Made by a program: the position numbers and the translations under genes. The notes below the pieces were generated by a model, which saw only the letters and a list, made by a program, of their open reading frames with translations, made no database searches and had not been told where the DNA came from. Positions 54,710-63,692 of a stretch of 64,000 nucleotides of DNA are shown in pieces. The stretch lies in contig NZ_RCTF01000012.1 of the NCBI RefSeq assembly GCF_003667445.1, positions 87,232-151,231 on the forward strand, written 5' to 3'. Origin of the DNA: Xanthobacter tagetidis (GTDB taxonomy: Bacteria > Pseudomonadota > Alphaproteobacteria > Rhizobiales > Xanthobacteraceae). Within the stretch, counting starts at the first letter, position 1; each line of letters opens with the position of its first letter.

Positions 54710-55687
54710 ATGGCCATGAGCGACCAGGACAAGGCCGCCCGCGCGGAGGGTGCGCTCATGGCGGCCGCTGCGCCGGACGTGGCGCGGGCCGCCCGCGCCT
54801 GGCTCGACCGGCTGGCGCACGAGCGGCGCCTTTCGCCCAAGACGCGCGAGGCCTATGCCCGCGACCTTTCCCTGGTCCTGCTGCGCCTGAAGGACCATCT
54901 CGGGGCGCCGCCGCGCCTTGGCGATCTGGCCGCGCTGAGGCCCGCCGATGTGCGCGCGGTCCTGGCGGCGCGCCGGGCCGACGGGGTGGCGCCGCGAACC
55001 CTGGTGCGCCTGCTCGCCGCCGCCCGCTCCTTCGCCCGGCATCTGGAGCGGGAAGGGGAGGGGAAGGTCGGCGCGCTGGCGGCCGTGCGCGCGCCCAAGG
55101 TGGGCAAGAGCCTGCCGAAGCCCGTGAGCGTGGACGCCGCCCGCGCGCTCGCCGACCCGGCCACCCGCGCGGGGGAGGACCGCGAGCCCTGGGTCCTCGC
55201 CCGCGACGCCGCCGTTCTCGCGCTGCTCTACGGCGCGGGGCTGCGCATCTCCGAGGCGCTGTCGCTCACCCCAGTGATGGTCGCGGGCGGCGCGGACCAG
55301 GTCACGATCCTCGGCAAGGGCGGCAAGGCGCGCATGGTGCCGTTGATCGCGCCGGTGCGGGCGGCGATCGCGGACTATGTGGCGCTCTGCCCCTATGCGC
55401 TCGAGGCGGAGGGCCCGCTGTTCCGCGGCGCCAAGGGTGCCAAGCTGTCGCCGCGCATCGTCCAGGGCGCGGTGGAGCGCATGCGCGGTGCCCTCGGCCT
55501 GCCGGCGAGCGCGACGCCCCACGCCTTGCGCCACTCCTTCGCGACCCACCTTCTGGCGCGCGGCGGCGACCTGCGCTCGATCCAGGAATTGCTGGGCCAC
55601 GCCTCGCTCTCCACCACCCAGATCTACACCCAGGTGGACCAGGCGGCGCTCATGGCCGCCTACAGGGCCGCGCACCCGCGGGCGTGA
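54710..55687 (+). CDS. xerC: Tyrosine recombinase XerC
   Basis: XerC resolves chromosome dimers at dif with XerD. The protein of about 325 residues has an N-terminal core-binding domain ([20 protein letters not shown], about 37-56) and the catalytic domain with Arg in [13 protein letters not shown], Lys in [13 protein letters not shown]-x-x-R in [14 protein letters not shown], His in [15 protein letters not shown] and the nucleophile Tyr in [13 protein letters not shown] points to XerC and not XerD. The ATG at 54710 follows gggaggcgg. Not a mobile-element integrase: no att sites or phage genes are close. Confidence 0.92.
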   Translation: MAMSDQDKAARAEGALMAAAAPDVARAARAWLDRLAHERRLSPKTREAYARDLSLVLLRLKDHLGAPPRLGDLAALRPADVRAVLAARRADGVAPRTLVRLLAAARSFARHLEREGEGKVGALAAVRAPKVGKSLPKPVSVDAARALADPATRAGEDREPWVLARDAAVLALLYGAGLRISEALSLTPVMVAGGADQVTILGKGGKARMVPLIAPVRAAIADYVALCPYALEAEGPLFRGAKGAKLSPRIVQGAVERMRGALGLPASATPHALRHSFATHLLARGGDLRSIQELLGHASLSTTQIYTQVDQAALMAAYRAAHPRA

Positions 55688-55759
55688 GGCGGACGCAGGC
55701 CTCTTGCTTCCGCCGGGACGGCCGCCGCAAACTGAACCTCCAATCCATGCGGACACACC

Positions 55760-56191
55760 ATGAGCGCCATCCGCCCCGTCATCGAGCACATGTCGCTCAC
55801 CTGCGCCGACCTTGGCCGCGCAGTGCGGTTCTACGATGCCGTGCTGGCGCCGCTCGGCCTCGTGCGGGTCGCGGACTATGACGAGGAGGAGGGCGCATCC
55901 GCCTGCTGGGGGCCGCCGGGCACGCTGCCGGCGCCGGAGGGCGTGCCGGGCGCGGCGCCGTTCTGGGTGCAGTATCGCGATGCGGTGTTCGCGCCGCCGC
56001 CGGGCACCCATGTCTGCTTCTGCGCGCCCGACCGGGCCGCGGTGCACGCGTTCCACGCCGCGGGGCTCGCCGCTGGCGGTACCGACTATGGCGCGCCGGG
56101 CCTGAGGCCCCATTACGGGCCGGGCTATTACGCCGCCTTCCTGATGGACCCGGACGGCTGGCGCGTCGAGGCCGTCACCTACGGCGCCTGA
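55760..56191 (+). CDS. VOC family (glyoxalase-like) protein
   Basis: A 143-residue single-domain VOC protein. The N-terminal IEHMSLTCADLGRAVRFYDAVL and the central THVCFCAPDRAAVHAFHAAGL are family hallmarks with His in both, and YYAAFLMDPDGWRVEAVTY supplies the final metal-site Glu. (The first motif is quoted here as MSLTCADLGRAVRFYDAVL.) Substrate unknown. It lies 72 bp after xerC. Confidence 0.88.
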   Translation: MSAIRPVIEHMSLTCADLGRAVRFYDAVLAPLGLVRVADYDEEEGASACWGPPGTLPAPEGVPGAAPFWVQYRDAVFAPPPGTHVCFCAPDRAAVHAFHAAGLAAGGTDYGAPGLRPHYGPGYYAAFLMDPDGWRVEAVTYGA

Positions 56192-56347
56192 GGGCGCGCC
56201 AATGGCCACGCTCCCGCTGCATCGCTACACGTCCGCGTGAGAATGCCGCCGAATGCCTGGAATTGAGGCGCTCGCGGCGTCCCGCACGCTTCGCAGGGGC
56301 GGCCAGGCGGGGTTAGGCTTGCCCTTCCGTTACAGGAGGACCTGCCG

Positions 56348-56482
56348 ATGAAGCGCCTTGCCTTTGCCCTTTGCGCCCTCGCCGCCGTCTCCGTCTCTGC
56401 CCCCGCCTTCGCAGGCGGCTCGGGCTGTGCCAGCGCCCAGGACAAGAGCGCCCAGGCCGAGAGCACCCACAAGGGCAGCTGA
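56348..56482 (+). CDS. 44-residue exported peptide, unknown function
   Basis: The frame encodes 44 residues: an ideal signal peptide (MKRLAFALCALAAVSVSAP, cleavage expected after AFA at 22-23) and a mature part of about 21 residues with one Cys, starting GGSGCASAQDKSAQ and rich in Ser/Gln/Glu. An excellent ribosome site (acaggagga, 56332-56340) sits 7 nt upstream of the ATG. I do not recognise the family. The strong signal and ribosome site make it a likely real gene despite its size. Confidence 0.7.
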   Translation: MKRLAFALCALAAVSVSAPAFAGGSGCASAQDKSAQAESTHKGS

Positions 56483-56603
56483 ACGACGCCGGCGCGATCG
56501 GCGGGAACCGCCGGGGCGCTCGCGCGTTTTGGGATCACGGCGCGCCTTCGCCCCGAAGGTACTGCCCCCCGGGGGCGAGGCGCACCTTCATCTGACCTCC
56601 ATA

Positions 56604-56633
56604 CCCTCCGGCCTCCGCCGGAGGGTTTTTTTT
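56604..56633 (+). terminator. Rho-independent terminator
   Basis: Stem ccctccggc (56604-56612) and gccggaggg (56617-56625), loop ctcc, followed by eight T (56626-56633). It would end transcripts coming from xerC, the VOC gene and the small exported peptide. The opposite strand has no T-run after the stem. Confidence 0.92.
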
Positions 56634-56703
56634 GACCTCATGCTCCGACGGCCGCGGCCGGAGGTCCTTCTTCACCTCGACCCGGCCCGAAGCCGAGCCG
56701 TGC

Positions 56704-58107
56704 TCACATGTGGATGGCGCGCTTCTCCACCGCCATGGCCGCCTCCTTCACCGCTTCCGAGCGGGTCGGGTGGGCATGGCAGGTGCGGGCGAGGTCTTCC
56801 GACGAGCCGCCGAACTCCATCAGCACCGCGCATTCGTGGATCATCTCGCCGGCCTCGGGGCCGATGATGTGGGCGCCGAGTACCTTGTCGGTGGCGGCGT
56901 CGGCGATGATCTTCACGAAGCCGTCCGTGGTGTTGTTCACCTTGGTGCGGCCATTGGCGGTGAAGGGGAACTTGCCGACCTTGTAGGCGACGCCCGCGGC
57001 CTTCAGCTCGTCCTCGGTCTTGCCGACCGAGGCGACCTCCGGGAAGGTGTAGACCACGCCGGGGATCACGTCATAGTTCACGTGGCCCGCCTTGCCGGCC
57101 AGCTGCTCCGCCAGCGCCACACCCTCGTCCTCGGCCTTGTGGGCGAGCATGGGGCCGACGATCACGTCGCCGATGGCGTAGATGCCGGGCACGTTGGTGG
57201 CGAAGTGGTGGTCGGTGACCACGCGGCCGCGCGCATCCTTGGCAACGCCCGCCTCCTCCAGCCCGAGGCCGGCGGTGTAGGGAATGCGGCCGATGGCGAC
57301 CAGCACCACGTCCGCCTCGATCACCTCGGCGGCACCGCCCGCGGCAGGCTCCACCGTGACCTTCAGCGTCTTGCCCTTGGTGTCGACGCCGGTGACCTTG
57401 GTGCCGAGCTTGAAGGTGAAGCCCTGCTTGTCAAGGATGCGCTGGAAGGACTTGGCCACGTCCGAATCCATGCCGGGCAGGATGCGGTCGAGGAATTCCA
57501 CCACCGTCACCTGCGCACCGAGGCGGCGCCACACGGAGCCCAGCTCCAGGCCGATGACGCCCGCGCCCACCACGACGAGCTTGCCGGGCACCTTGGGCAG
57601 CTTCAGCGCACCGGTGGAGGAGACGATGCGCTCCTCGTCGATGGCGACGCCCGGCAGCGGCGCGACGTCGGAGCCGGTGGCGATGACGATGTTCTTCGTC
57701 TCCAGCACCTCGACCTTGCCGTCGGCATTGAGGGTGACTTCCACCTTGCCGGGGCCGAGGATTTTGCCGGCGCCCATGTAGACATCGACCTTGTTCTTCT
57801 TCAGCAGGAACTCGACACCCTTCACGTTGCCGTCCACGCCGCGGTCCTTGAAGGCCAGCATGGCGGGCAAATCGAGCTTGGGAGCCGGGACGCCGATGCC
57901 CATCTCGCCGAACTTGTGGCCGGCTTCCTCGAACAGCTCGGAGGCATAGAGCAGCGCCTTGGAGGGGATGCAGCCCACGTTCAGGCAGGTGCCGCCATGG
58001 GTGCCGCGCTTCTCCACCACCGCGACCTTGAGGCCGAGCTGGGCCGCACGGATGGCGCACACATAGCCGCCCGGGCCGGTGCCGATGACGATGAGATCGT
58101 AGGACAT
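56704..58107 (-). CDS. lpdA: Dihydrolipoyl dehydrogenase (E3)
   Basis: E3 reoxidises dihydrolipoyl groups of 2-oxoacid dehydrogenases using FAD and NAD. The 467-residue protein has the FAD motif [18 protein letters not shown], the redox disulfide CLNVGC, the NAD motif [16 protein letters not shown] and the C-terminal catalytic [10 protein letters not shown]. It is the last gene of the 2-oxoglutarate dehydrogenase locus, separated from odhB by the DUF4160/DUF2442 pair. Confidence 0.97.
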   Translation of the reverse strand: MSYDLIVIGTGPGGYVCAIRAAQLGLKVAVVEKRGTHGGTCLNVGCIPSKALLYASELFEEAGHKFGEMGIGVPAPKLDLPAMLAFKDRGVDGNVKGVEFLLKKNKVDVYMGAGKILGPGKVEVTLNADGKVEVLETKNIVIATGSDVAPLPGVAIDEERIVSSTGALKLPKVPGKLVVVGAGVIGLELGSVWRRLGAQVTVVEFLDRILPGMDSDVAKSFQRILDKQGFTFKLGTKVTGVDTKGKTLKVTVEPAAGGAAEVIEADVVLVAIGRIPYTAGLGLEEAGVAKDARGRVVTDHHFATNVPGIYAIGDVIVGPMLAHKAEDEGVALAEQLAGKAGHVNYDVIPGVVYTFPEVASVGKTEDELKAAGVAYKVGKFPFTANGRTKVNNTTDGFVKIIADAATDKVLGAHIIGPEAGEMIHECAVLMEFGGSSEDLARTCHAHPTRSEAVKEAAMAVEKRAIHM

Positions 58108-58129
58108 ATCAGGGAATTTCCTTGGCGGT

Positions 58130-58423
58130 TCAGCTTGCCATCAGCCGATGCACTTCGGCCTGCTTTTCGCAATCCCGACGCAGGCTGTCGGCACCGAAGT
58201 CGATTTCGTACCCATTGTCGTCGAGCCAGAAGATGGAATGCCCGTATTCCGAAACAGAAACAGCGTCGAAGTTCTTCGGATTGCGTCGCAAATATTCGAA
58301 GACCTCACCGTCTGTGAGGATCGGCCGCACATCGACCACACCTTCGTAGCCATCGGTGAAGACGAGCTTCAATACGCCATAGATGACCGGCGAGGCCGAC
58401 ACGATCCTGGGTAGCTCACTCAT
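58130..58423 (-). CDS. DUF2442 family protein
   Basis: A protein of about 97 residues, starting [20 protein letters not shown], with [12 protein letters not shown] and [21 protein letters not shown] typical of DUF2442. It overlaps the upstream DUF4160 gene by 4 bp. DUF4160 and DUF2442 genes are often adjacent and are suspected of being a toxin-antitoxin pair, though this is not proven. Local G+C is low (see DUF4160 entry), suggesting recent arrival. Confidence 0.85.
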   Translation of the reverse strand: MSELPRIVSASPVIYGVLKLVFTDGYEGVVDVRPILTDGEVFEYLRRNPKNFDAVSVSEYGHSIFWLDDNGYEIDFGADSLRRDCEKQAEVHRLMAS

Positions 58424-58671
58424 CGCAGAGGCTCCAACGGTAGCTTTTCGATCGCACGCACGAATGTATCGGTCAGCAGGTCCTTTCGTTCGGAGGCCCA
58501 CTCCACGACGGCGCGCCGCTTGTTTTCCGGCAGGCGCCCCCTCAGCAGCTTCAAGGTCTGAATATGGATGCTGGCGCGGTGTTCGCCAAACTCGGCGTGG
58601 AAATGCGGCGGCGGGTGATCGTTAGGATAGAACTTTATCTTGACCCCATCGACCACCGCCACCGTGGGCAT
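58420..58671 (-). CDS. DUF4160 family protein
   Basis: An 83-residue protein with the diagnostic motif KIKFYPNDHPPPHFHAEFGEH. It is co-translated with the DUF2442 gene. By hand count, 58201-58320 has 60 G or C in 120 bases, compared with a clearly higher G+C in the flanking odhB and lpdA. The pair sits between two genes of one enzyme complex, where insertion without polarity could be tolerated. A toxin-antitoxin role is only an inference from pairing and size. Confidence 0.85.
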   Translation of the reverse strand: MPTVAVVDGVKIKFYPNDHPPPHFHAEFGEHRASIHIQTLKLLRGRLPENKRRAVVEWASERKDLLTDTFVRAIEKLPLEPLR

Positions 58672-58685
58672 TGCCTCAGCCTATC

Positions 58686-59903
58686 TCACAGGTCCAGCAC
58701 GAGCCGCGCGGGGTCCTCCAGGGTCTCCTTCACGCGCACCAGGAAGGTCACGGCCTCGCGGCCGTCGACGATGCGGTGGTCGTAGGAGAGCGCGAGGTAC
58801 ATCATCGGGCGGATCACCACCTGGCCCTTGATGGCCACCGGGCGCTCCTCGATGCGGTGCATGCCGAGGATGCCCGACTGCGGCGCATTGAGGATCGGGG
58901 TAGACATCAGCGAGCCGTAGATGCCGCCATTGGTGATGGTGAAGGTGCCGCCCTGCATGTCCTCGATGCCGAGCTTGCCGTCGCGCGCCTTGCGGCCGTA
59001 GCCGGCGATCTGCTTCTCGATCTCGGCGACGGACATGAGGTCCGCGTCGCGCACCACGGGCACCACGAGGCCCTTCTCGGTGCCCACCGCGATGCCGATA
59101 TTGTAGTAGTTCTTGTAGACGAGATCCTGGCCGTCGATCTCGGCGTTCACCGCCGGGATGTCCTTCAGCGCCGCGATCACAGCCTTGGTGAAGAAGCCCA
59201 TGAAGCCGAGCTTCACGCCGTGCTTCTTCTCGAACGCATCCTTGAACTGGCCGCGCAGGGCCATCACCGCGCTCATGTCCACGTCGTTGAACGTGGTGAG
59301 CATGGCGGCGGTGTTCTGCGCATCCTTCAGGCGCCGCGCGATGGTCTGGCGCAGCTTGGTCATCTTCACCCGCTCCTCGCGGGCAGCGTCGTCGGCGCTG
59401 GACGGCGCGCGCGCGGCGGCCGGCGCCGGGGCGGGCGCGGCGGGAACGCCGGCGGCGATGGCGGCCAGCATGTCGCCCTTGGTGACGCGGCCGTCCTTGC
59501 CGCTGCCGGTCACGGCGTCGGGGGAGACGCCGCTCTCGGCGGCGATGCGCGCCACGGCCGGGCCGTTGGCGCCGGAGGCCGCGGGAGCGGCAGCCGGTGC
59601 GGGCGCTGCCGCGGGCTTCGGCGCCTCTGCCTTGGGCGCCGCAGCGGGGGCGGCGGCCGCGCCGGCGCCTTCGCCGATGGAGCCGAGCAGCGCGCCGACG
59701 CCCACCGTCTCACCGTCCTTGGCGACGATCTCGGCCAGCACGCCCGAAGAGGGGGCCGGCACCTCGACCGTGACCTTGTCGGTCTCGAGCTCCACCAGCG
59801 GTTCGTCGGCCTTCACGGCCTCGCCGGGCTTCTTGAACCACTTGCCGATGGTGGCCTCGGTAACGGACTCGCCCAAAGTGGGCACGCGGATCTCGGTCGC
59901 CAT
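58686..59903 (-). CDS. odhB: Dihydrolipoyllysine succinyltransferase, E2 of 2-oxoglutarate dehydrogenase
   Basis: A 405-residue E2 protein: lipoyl domain (1-80) with the lipoylated K43 in [14 protein letters not shown], an Ala/Pro-rich linker, an E1/E3-binding domain (about 125-165; [20 protein letters not shown]), and the catalytic domain with [16 protein letters not shown] (His and Asp). It transfers succinyl from lipoate to CoA in the TCA cycle. Gene order sucA-YciI-odhB-DUF4160/DUF2442-lpdA suggests one transcription unit. Confidence 0.96.
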   Translation of the reverse strand: MATEIRVPTLGESVTEATIGKWFKKPGEAVKADEPLVELETDKVTVEVPAPSSGVLAEIVAKDGETVGVGALLGSIGEGAGAAAAPAAAPKAEAPKPAAAPAPAAAPAASGANGPAVARIAAESGVSPDAVTGSGKDGRVTKGDMLAAIAAGVPAAPAPAPAAARAPSSADDAAREERVKMTKLRQTIARRLKDAQNTAAMLTTFNDVDMSAVMALRGQFKDAFEKKHGVKLGFMGFFTKAVIAALKDIPAVNAEIDGQDLVYKNYYNIGIAVGTEKGLVVPVVRDADLMSVAEIEKQIAGYGRKARDGKLGIEDMQGGTFTITNGGIYGSLMSTPILNAPQSGILGMHRIEERPVAIKGQVVIRPMMYLALSYDHRIVDGREAVTFLVRVKETLEDPARLVLDL

Positions 59904-59931
59904 TCTGTTCGCCCCCTTTTGGGGACCTCCC

Positions 59932-60258
59932 TCAACGTTCGTCGCCTGCCGGGGCCGCGCCCCGGTTCAGGATGAGAGACGGAACCGGCATCACCTCATA
60001 GGCGAAGCCCAGTCCCGCCGCGATGATCGGGTCCGCGTCGGCGAGCGCCTGCGCGTGACCTTCGTCCTCCACGTCCACCAGCGCCATCCCCCAGATGCCT
60101 GCGGGATCGGCCACCGGACCCACCGCCAGAGCGGGTCCGCCTTCTGCCAGGCGGTGCCAGTAGGCCCCATGGGCGCCCATCGCCTCCATCTCGGCGCCGC
60201 TCGCATCCTCCGGGAAGCTTGCGCGCGGCGGCCGCAGCCGGAGCAGGTAATGGGCCAA
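59932..60258 (-). CDS. YciI-like protein between sucA and odhB
   Basis: A protein of about 108 residues of the YciI/YCII-related family (ferredoxin-like fold). It has [18 protein letters not shown] near the start and [21 protein letters not shown] in the second half, with the family Asp/His pair at [21 protein letters not shown] (cited in part as [19 protein letters not shown]). The start is a TTG at 60258, set by a cggagg site 5 nt upstream. Function is unknown; the position within the sucA-odhB unit may be incidental. Confidence 0.75.
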   Translation of the reverse strand: MAHYLLRLRPPRASFPEDASGAEMEAMGAHGAYWHRLAEGGPALAVGPVADPAGIWGMALVDVEDEGHAQALADADPIIAAGLGFAYEVMPVPSLILNRGAAPAGDER

Positions 60259-60305
60259 AGGTGCCTCCGTCCTCGTCTTCGCCTCTCCTTGCGGTCCCGG
60301 CCCGA

Positions 60306-63260
60306 TCAGGCCAGGGCCTCGTCCAGGAACGCCTTGAGCTGGGCCAGGTGCTTCGACATCAGCCCGGTGGCGGTGGCGGCGGACGCCGGGCGCCCTGCAT
60401 AGCGCGGGCGCTTCGACACGCCGCCGGCCTGCTCCAGCACCCATTCCAGATAGGGCTGGACAAAGGACCAGGAGCCCTGGTTCTTCGGCTCTTCCTGGCA
60501 CCAGACCACCTCGGCGTTCTTGAAGCGCGAAAGCTCCTGCACCAGCGTCTTGAGCGGGAACGGATAGAGCTGTTCCACGCGCATTAGGTAGACGTCGTCC
60601 ACCCCGCGCTTCTCGCGCTCCTCGAACAGGTCGTAATAGACCTTGCCGGAGGACAGCACGACGCGGCGGATCTTGTCGTCGGCCACCAGCTTGATGCCGT
60701 CCGGGGCCGGGTGCGACTGGGCGTCGTCCCACAGGACGCGGTGGAACGAGGTGCCGGCCGCCATTTCGGACAGCGCCGAGACCGCCCGCTTGTGGCGCAG
60801 GAGCGACTTCGGCGTCATCAGGATGAGCGGCTTCCTGAACTCGCGCTTCATCTGCCGGCGCAGGATGTGGAAGTAGTTCGCCGGGGTGGTGACGTTCGCC
60901 ACCTGCATGTTGTCCTCGGCGCACAGCTGGAGGAAGCGCTCGAGGCGCGCGGAGGAATGCTCCGGCCCCTGGCCCTCATAGCCGTGCGGCAGCAGGCAGA
61001 CGAGGCCGGACATGCGCAGCCACTTGCGCTCGCCCGAGGAGATGAACTGGTCGAACACCACCTGGGCGCCGTTGGCGAAGTCGCCGAACTGCGCCTCCCA
61101 GAGCACCAATGTGTTGGGCTCGGACAGGGTGTAGCCGTACTCGAAGCCGAGCACCGCCTCCTCCGAGAGCATCGAGTTGATGACCTCGTACTTGGACTGG
61201 GTTTCGGACAGGTGGTTGAACGGCTTGTAGCGGGCCTCGGTGTCCTGGTCGAGCAGCACAGAGTGGCGCTGCGAGAAGGTGCCGCGCTCCACGTCCTGGC
61301 CGGAAAGGCGCACCGGGTGGCCCTCGGTCAGCAGGGTGCAGAAGGCGAGCGCCTCGCCGGTGGCCCAGTCGATGCCCTGGCCATCCTCGATCGCCTTCTT
61401 GCGGTTGTCGAGGAAGCGCTGGATCGTGCGGTGGACCTTGAAGCCCTCCGGCACGGTGGTGATCTTCGCGCCGATGGCCTTCAGGGTGTCGCTGGCGACG
61501 CCGGTGTCGCCGCGGCGCGGATCGTCGTCCTCCTGGATCGCCTTGAAGCCGGCCCAGCGTCCGTCCAGCCAGTCCGCCTTGTTGGGCTTGTAGGCTTGGC
61601 CGGCCTCGTATTCCGCCTCCAGCCGGTCGCGCCAGGCGCCGCGCATGGTGTCCAGTTCGCCGGCGGTCACCACGCCCTCGGCCTCGAGCTTCTTGGAATA
61701 GAGCTCGAGCACGCTCGGGTGCTGGCGGATCACCTTGTACATCTTCGGCTGGGTGAAGGCCGGCTCGTCGCCCTCATTGTGGCCGAAGCGCCGGTAGCAG
61801 AACATGTCGATGACCACCGGCTTGTGGAAGCGCTGGCGGAACTCGGTCGCCACCTTGGCGCAGAACACCACGGACTCGGGGTCGTCGCCGTTGCAGTGGA
61901 AGATCGGCGCCTCGATCATCTTCGCCACGTCGGACGGATAGGGCGAGGAGCGCGAGTAGCGCGGATTGGTGGTGAAGCCGATCTGGTTGTTGATGATGAA
62001 GTGGATCGAGCCGCCGGTGCGGTGGCCCTTCAGGCCGCTGAGACCGAGGCACTCGGCCACCACGCCCTGGCCGGCAAAGGCGGCGTCGCCGTGCAGCAGC
62101 AGCGGCAGCACCTTCACGCGCTCGGCGTCCTGCATCTGGTCCTGCTTGGCGCGCGACTTGCCGAGCACCACGGGATCGACGATCTCCAGGTGCGAGGGGT
62201 TGGCGGTCAGCGACAGGTGGACCCTGTTGTTGTCGAACTCGCGGTCGGACGAGGCGCCGAGGTGGTACTTCACGTCGCCCGAGCCTTCCACCTCGTCGGG
62301 GGCCCAGGAGCCGCCCTTGAACTCGTGGAACAGCGCCCGGTGCGGCTTGCCCATCACCTGGGTGAGCACGTTCAGGCGGCCGCGATGGGCCATGCCGAAC
62401 ACGATCTCCTTCACGCCGAGATTGCCGCCGCGCTTGATGATCTGCTCCAGCGCCGGGATCAGGCTCTCGCCGCCGTCGAGGCCGAAGCGCTTGGTGCCGG
62501 TATACTTGACGTCGAGATACTTCTCGAAGCCCTCGGCCTCCACCAGCTTGTTGAGGATGGCGCGCTTGCCCTCGCGGGTGAACGACACCTCCTTGTCCGG
62601 GCCCTCGATGCGCTCCTGGATCCAGGCCTTCTCCTCGGGCGAGGAGATGTGCATGAATTCGACGCCGACCGACGAGCAGTAGGTGCGGCGCAGGATCGCC
62701 ACCATCTCGCGCACGGTGGCGAATTCCAGGCCCAGCACGTGGTCGATGAAGATCTTGCGGTCGAGGTCGGCCTCGTAGAAGCCGTAGGACGCGGGGTCGA
62801 GCTCCGGCGCCTCGCGCGGCGGGGTGAGGCCGAGCGGGTCGAGATTGGCGTGCAGGTGGCCGCGCATGCGATAGGCGCGGATCATCATCAGCGCCTTCAC
62901 GGAGTCCCGGGTCGCCTGCTGCACCTCGGTGGGCGAGAACTCCACCCCGGTCGTCTGCGCCTTGGCCTTCACCTTCTCGGAGATGGCCTTCTCCACCTCG
63001 ATCCACTGGCCGTCCATGGCCGAGACCAGCTCGCCATTGGCGTGAACCGGCCAGTGCGGCTTCTTCCAGGAGGCGCCGCGGGCGTTCTCGATCACCTGGG
63101 CGGGATCGTCCTTGAGCGCGGCGAAGAAGGCCTGCCACTCCGCCGGAACCGCGTTCGGGTCGGTCTCGTAGCGGGCGTAGAGGTCCTCGATCCAGGCGGC
63201 ATTGGCGCCATAGAGGAAGGAGGTGTTGAGGAAAATGTCGTTCTGATCCGCGCGCGACAT
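60306..63260 (-). CDS. sucA: 2-Oxoglutarate dehydrogenase E1 component
   Basis: The 984-residue thiamine-diphosphate enzyme decarboxylates 2-oxoglutarate and succinylates the lipoyl group of OdhB. It starts MSRADQNDIFLNTSFLYGAN, followed by the E1o N-terminal helix domain with WQAFFAALKDD. The active site region includes FGMAHRGRLNVLTQVMGKP, HGDAAFAGQGVVAECLGLS and FGYTLSEPNTLVLWEAQFGD regions (the last as EPNTLVLWEAQFGD). Length is normal for alphaproteobacterial SucA. sucD lies 432 bp upstream. Confidence 0.97.
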   Translation of the reverse strand: MSRADQNDIFLNTSFLYGANAAWIEDLYARYETDPNAVPAEWQAFFAALKDDPAQVIENARGASWKKPHWPVHANGELVSAMDGQWIEVEKAISEKVKAKAQTTGVEFSPTEVQQATRDSVKALMMIRAYRMRGHLHANLDPLGLTPPREAPELDPASYGFYEADLDRKIFIDHVLGLEFATVREMVAILRRTYCSSVGVEFMHISSPEEKAWIQERIEGPDKEVSFTREGKRAILNKLVEAEGFEKYLDVKYTGTKRFGLDGGESLIPALEQIIKRGGNLGVKEIVFGMAHRGRLNVLTQVMGKPHRALFHEFKGGSWAPDEVEGSGDVKYHLGASSDREFDNNRVHLSLTANPSHLEIVDPVVLGKSRAKQDQMQDAERVKVLPLLLHGDAAFAGQGVVAECLGLSGLKGHRTGGSIHFIINNQIGFTTNPRYSRSSPYPSDVAKMIEAPIFHCNGDDPESVVFCAKVATEFRQRFHKPVVIDMFCYRRFGHNEGDEPAFTQPKMYKVIRQHPSVLELYSKKLEAEGVVTAGELDTMRGAWRDRLEAEYEAGQAYKPNKADWLDGRWAGFKAIQEDDDPRRGDTGVASDTLKAIGAKITTVPEGFKVHRTIQRFLDNRKKAIEDGQGIDWATGEALAFCTLLTEGHPVRLSGQDVERGTFSQRHSVLLDQDTEARYKPFNHLSETQSKYEVINSMLSEEAVLGFEYGYTLSEPNTLVLWEAQFGDFANGAQVVFDQFISSGERKWLRMSGLVCLLPHGYEGQGPEHSSARLERFLQLCAEDNMQVANVTTPANYFHILRRQMKREFRKPLILMTPKSLLRHKRAVSALSEMAAGTSFHRVLWDDAQSHPAPDGIKLVADDKIRRVVLSSGKVYYDLFEEREKRGVDDVYLMRVEQLYPFPLKTLVQELSRFKNAEVVWCQEEPKNQGSWSFVQPYLEWVLEQAGGVSKRPRYAGRPASAATATGLMSKHLAQLKAFLDEALA

Positions 63261-63692
63261 GGGCTTCTTCCCGGATGGTCGTGGATGCCGCGCCGGTCTT
63301 GCGCAAACCCGCCTGCCGGCGGGCGCGCAGGGATGCGCGGCCCCATGGCCTCGTCATATGCCACAATACGAGCACCCGGCCGGAGCCGGACGCCCCTTTC
63401 ACCGCTGCTGGGCTCGTGGCGGCCTGCGGCAGCGGTGCCTTGAAACCTTCGCCTGCGGCGCCGAGCCGGCGCCGGCATCAAGCGGCCGTCCAATTCGACG
63501 CTGTCGCGGACGATCGCCTGCCGGCCACGCCGTCGCCGAGCTTTGCGGCGAAAATGGGTGCGTGGCCGGCGAAACGCAACGGCCATCGCACTTTCTTCAT
63601 ACCTGCTTCCCTTCCGTCACACCTCTGCGCGCGACGCACAGGAGGTATGAGGAGGGTGGGCGGGAAGGGGGAGAACCCCTTCCCGTGACGGC
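63261..63692. other. sucD-sucA intergenic region (432 bp)
   Basis: This gap separates sucD from sucA, both on the minus strand. Next to sucD is a strong hairpin (63661-63685). The rest is GC-rich; the only AT-richer spot is around 63353-63370 (catatgccacaatacga), where a sucA promoter could lie. I cannot fix one. No protein or known RNA gene is supported. Confidence 0.5.
63661..63685 (-). terminator. Hairpin downstream of sucD
   Basis: cgggaagggg (63661-63670) and ccccttcccg (63676-63685) form a perfect 10-bp stem with a 5-nt loop, beginning 7 bp beyond the sucD stop. There is no U-run on the minus strand, so it may be a partial terminator, an mRNA-stabilising 3' end or a processing site that lets sucCD and sucA be expressed at different levels. 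Confidence 0.55.

Noticed and set aside
54710..55687. xerC as the integrase of a genomic island
   Set aside because: Motifs and length fit housekeeping XerC; no att repeats, tRNA gene, phage or transfer genes are near.
60711..63443. Open frame of about 900 codons antisense to sucA
   Set aside because: Same GC-rich shadow effect; sucA on the minus strand has every family motif.
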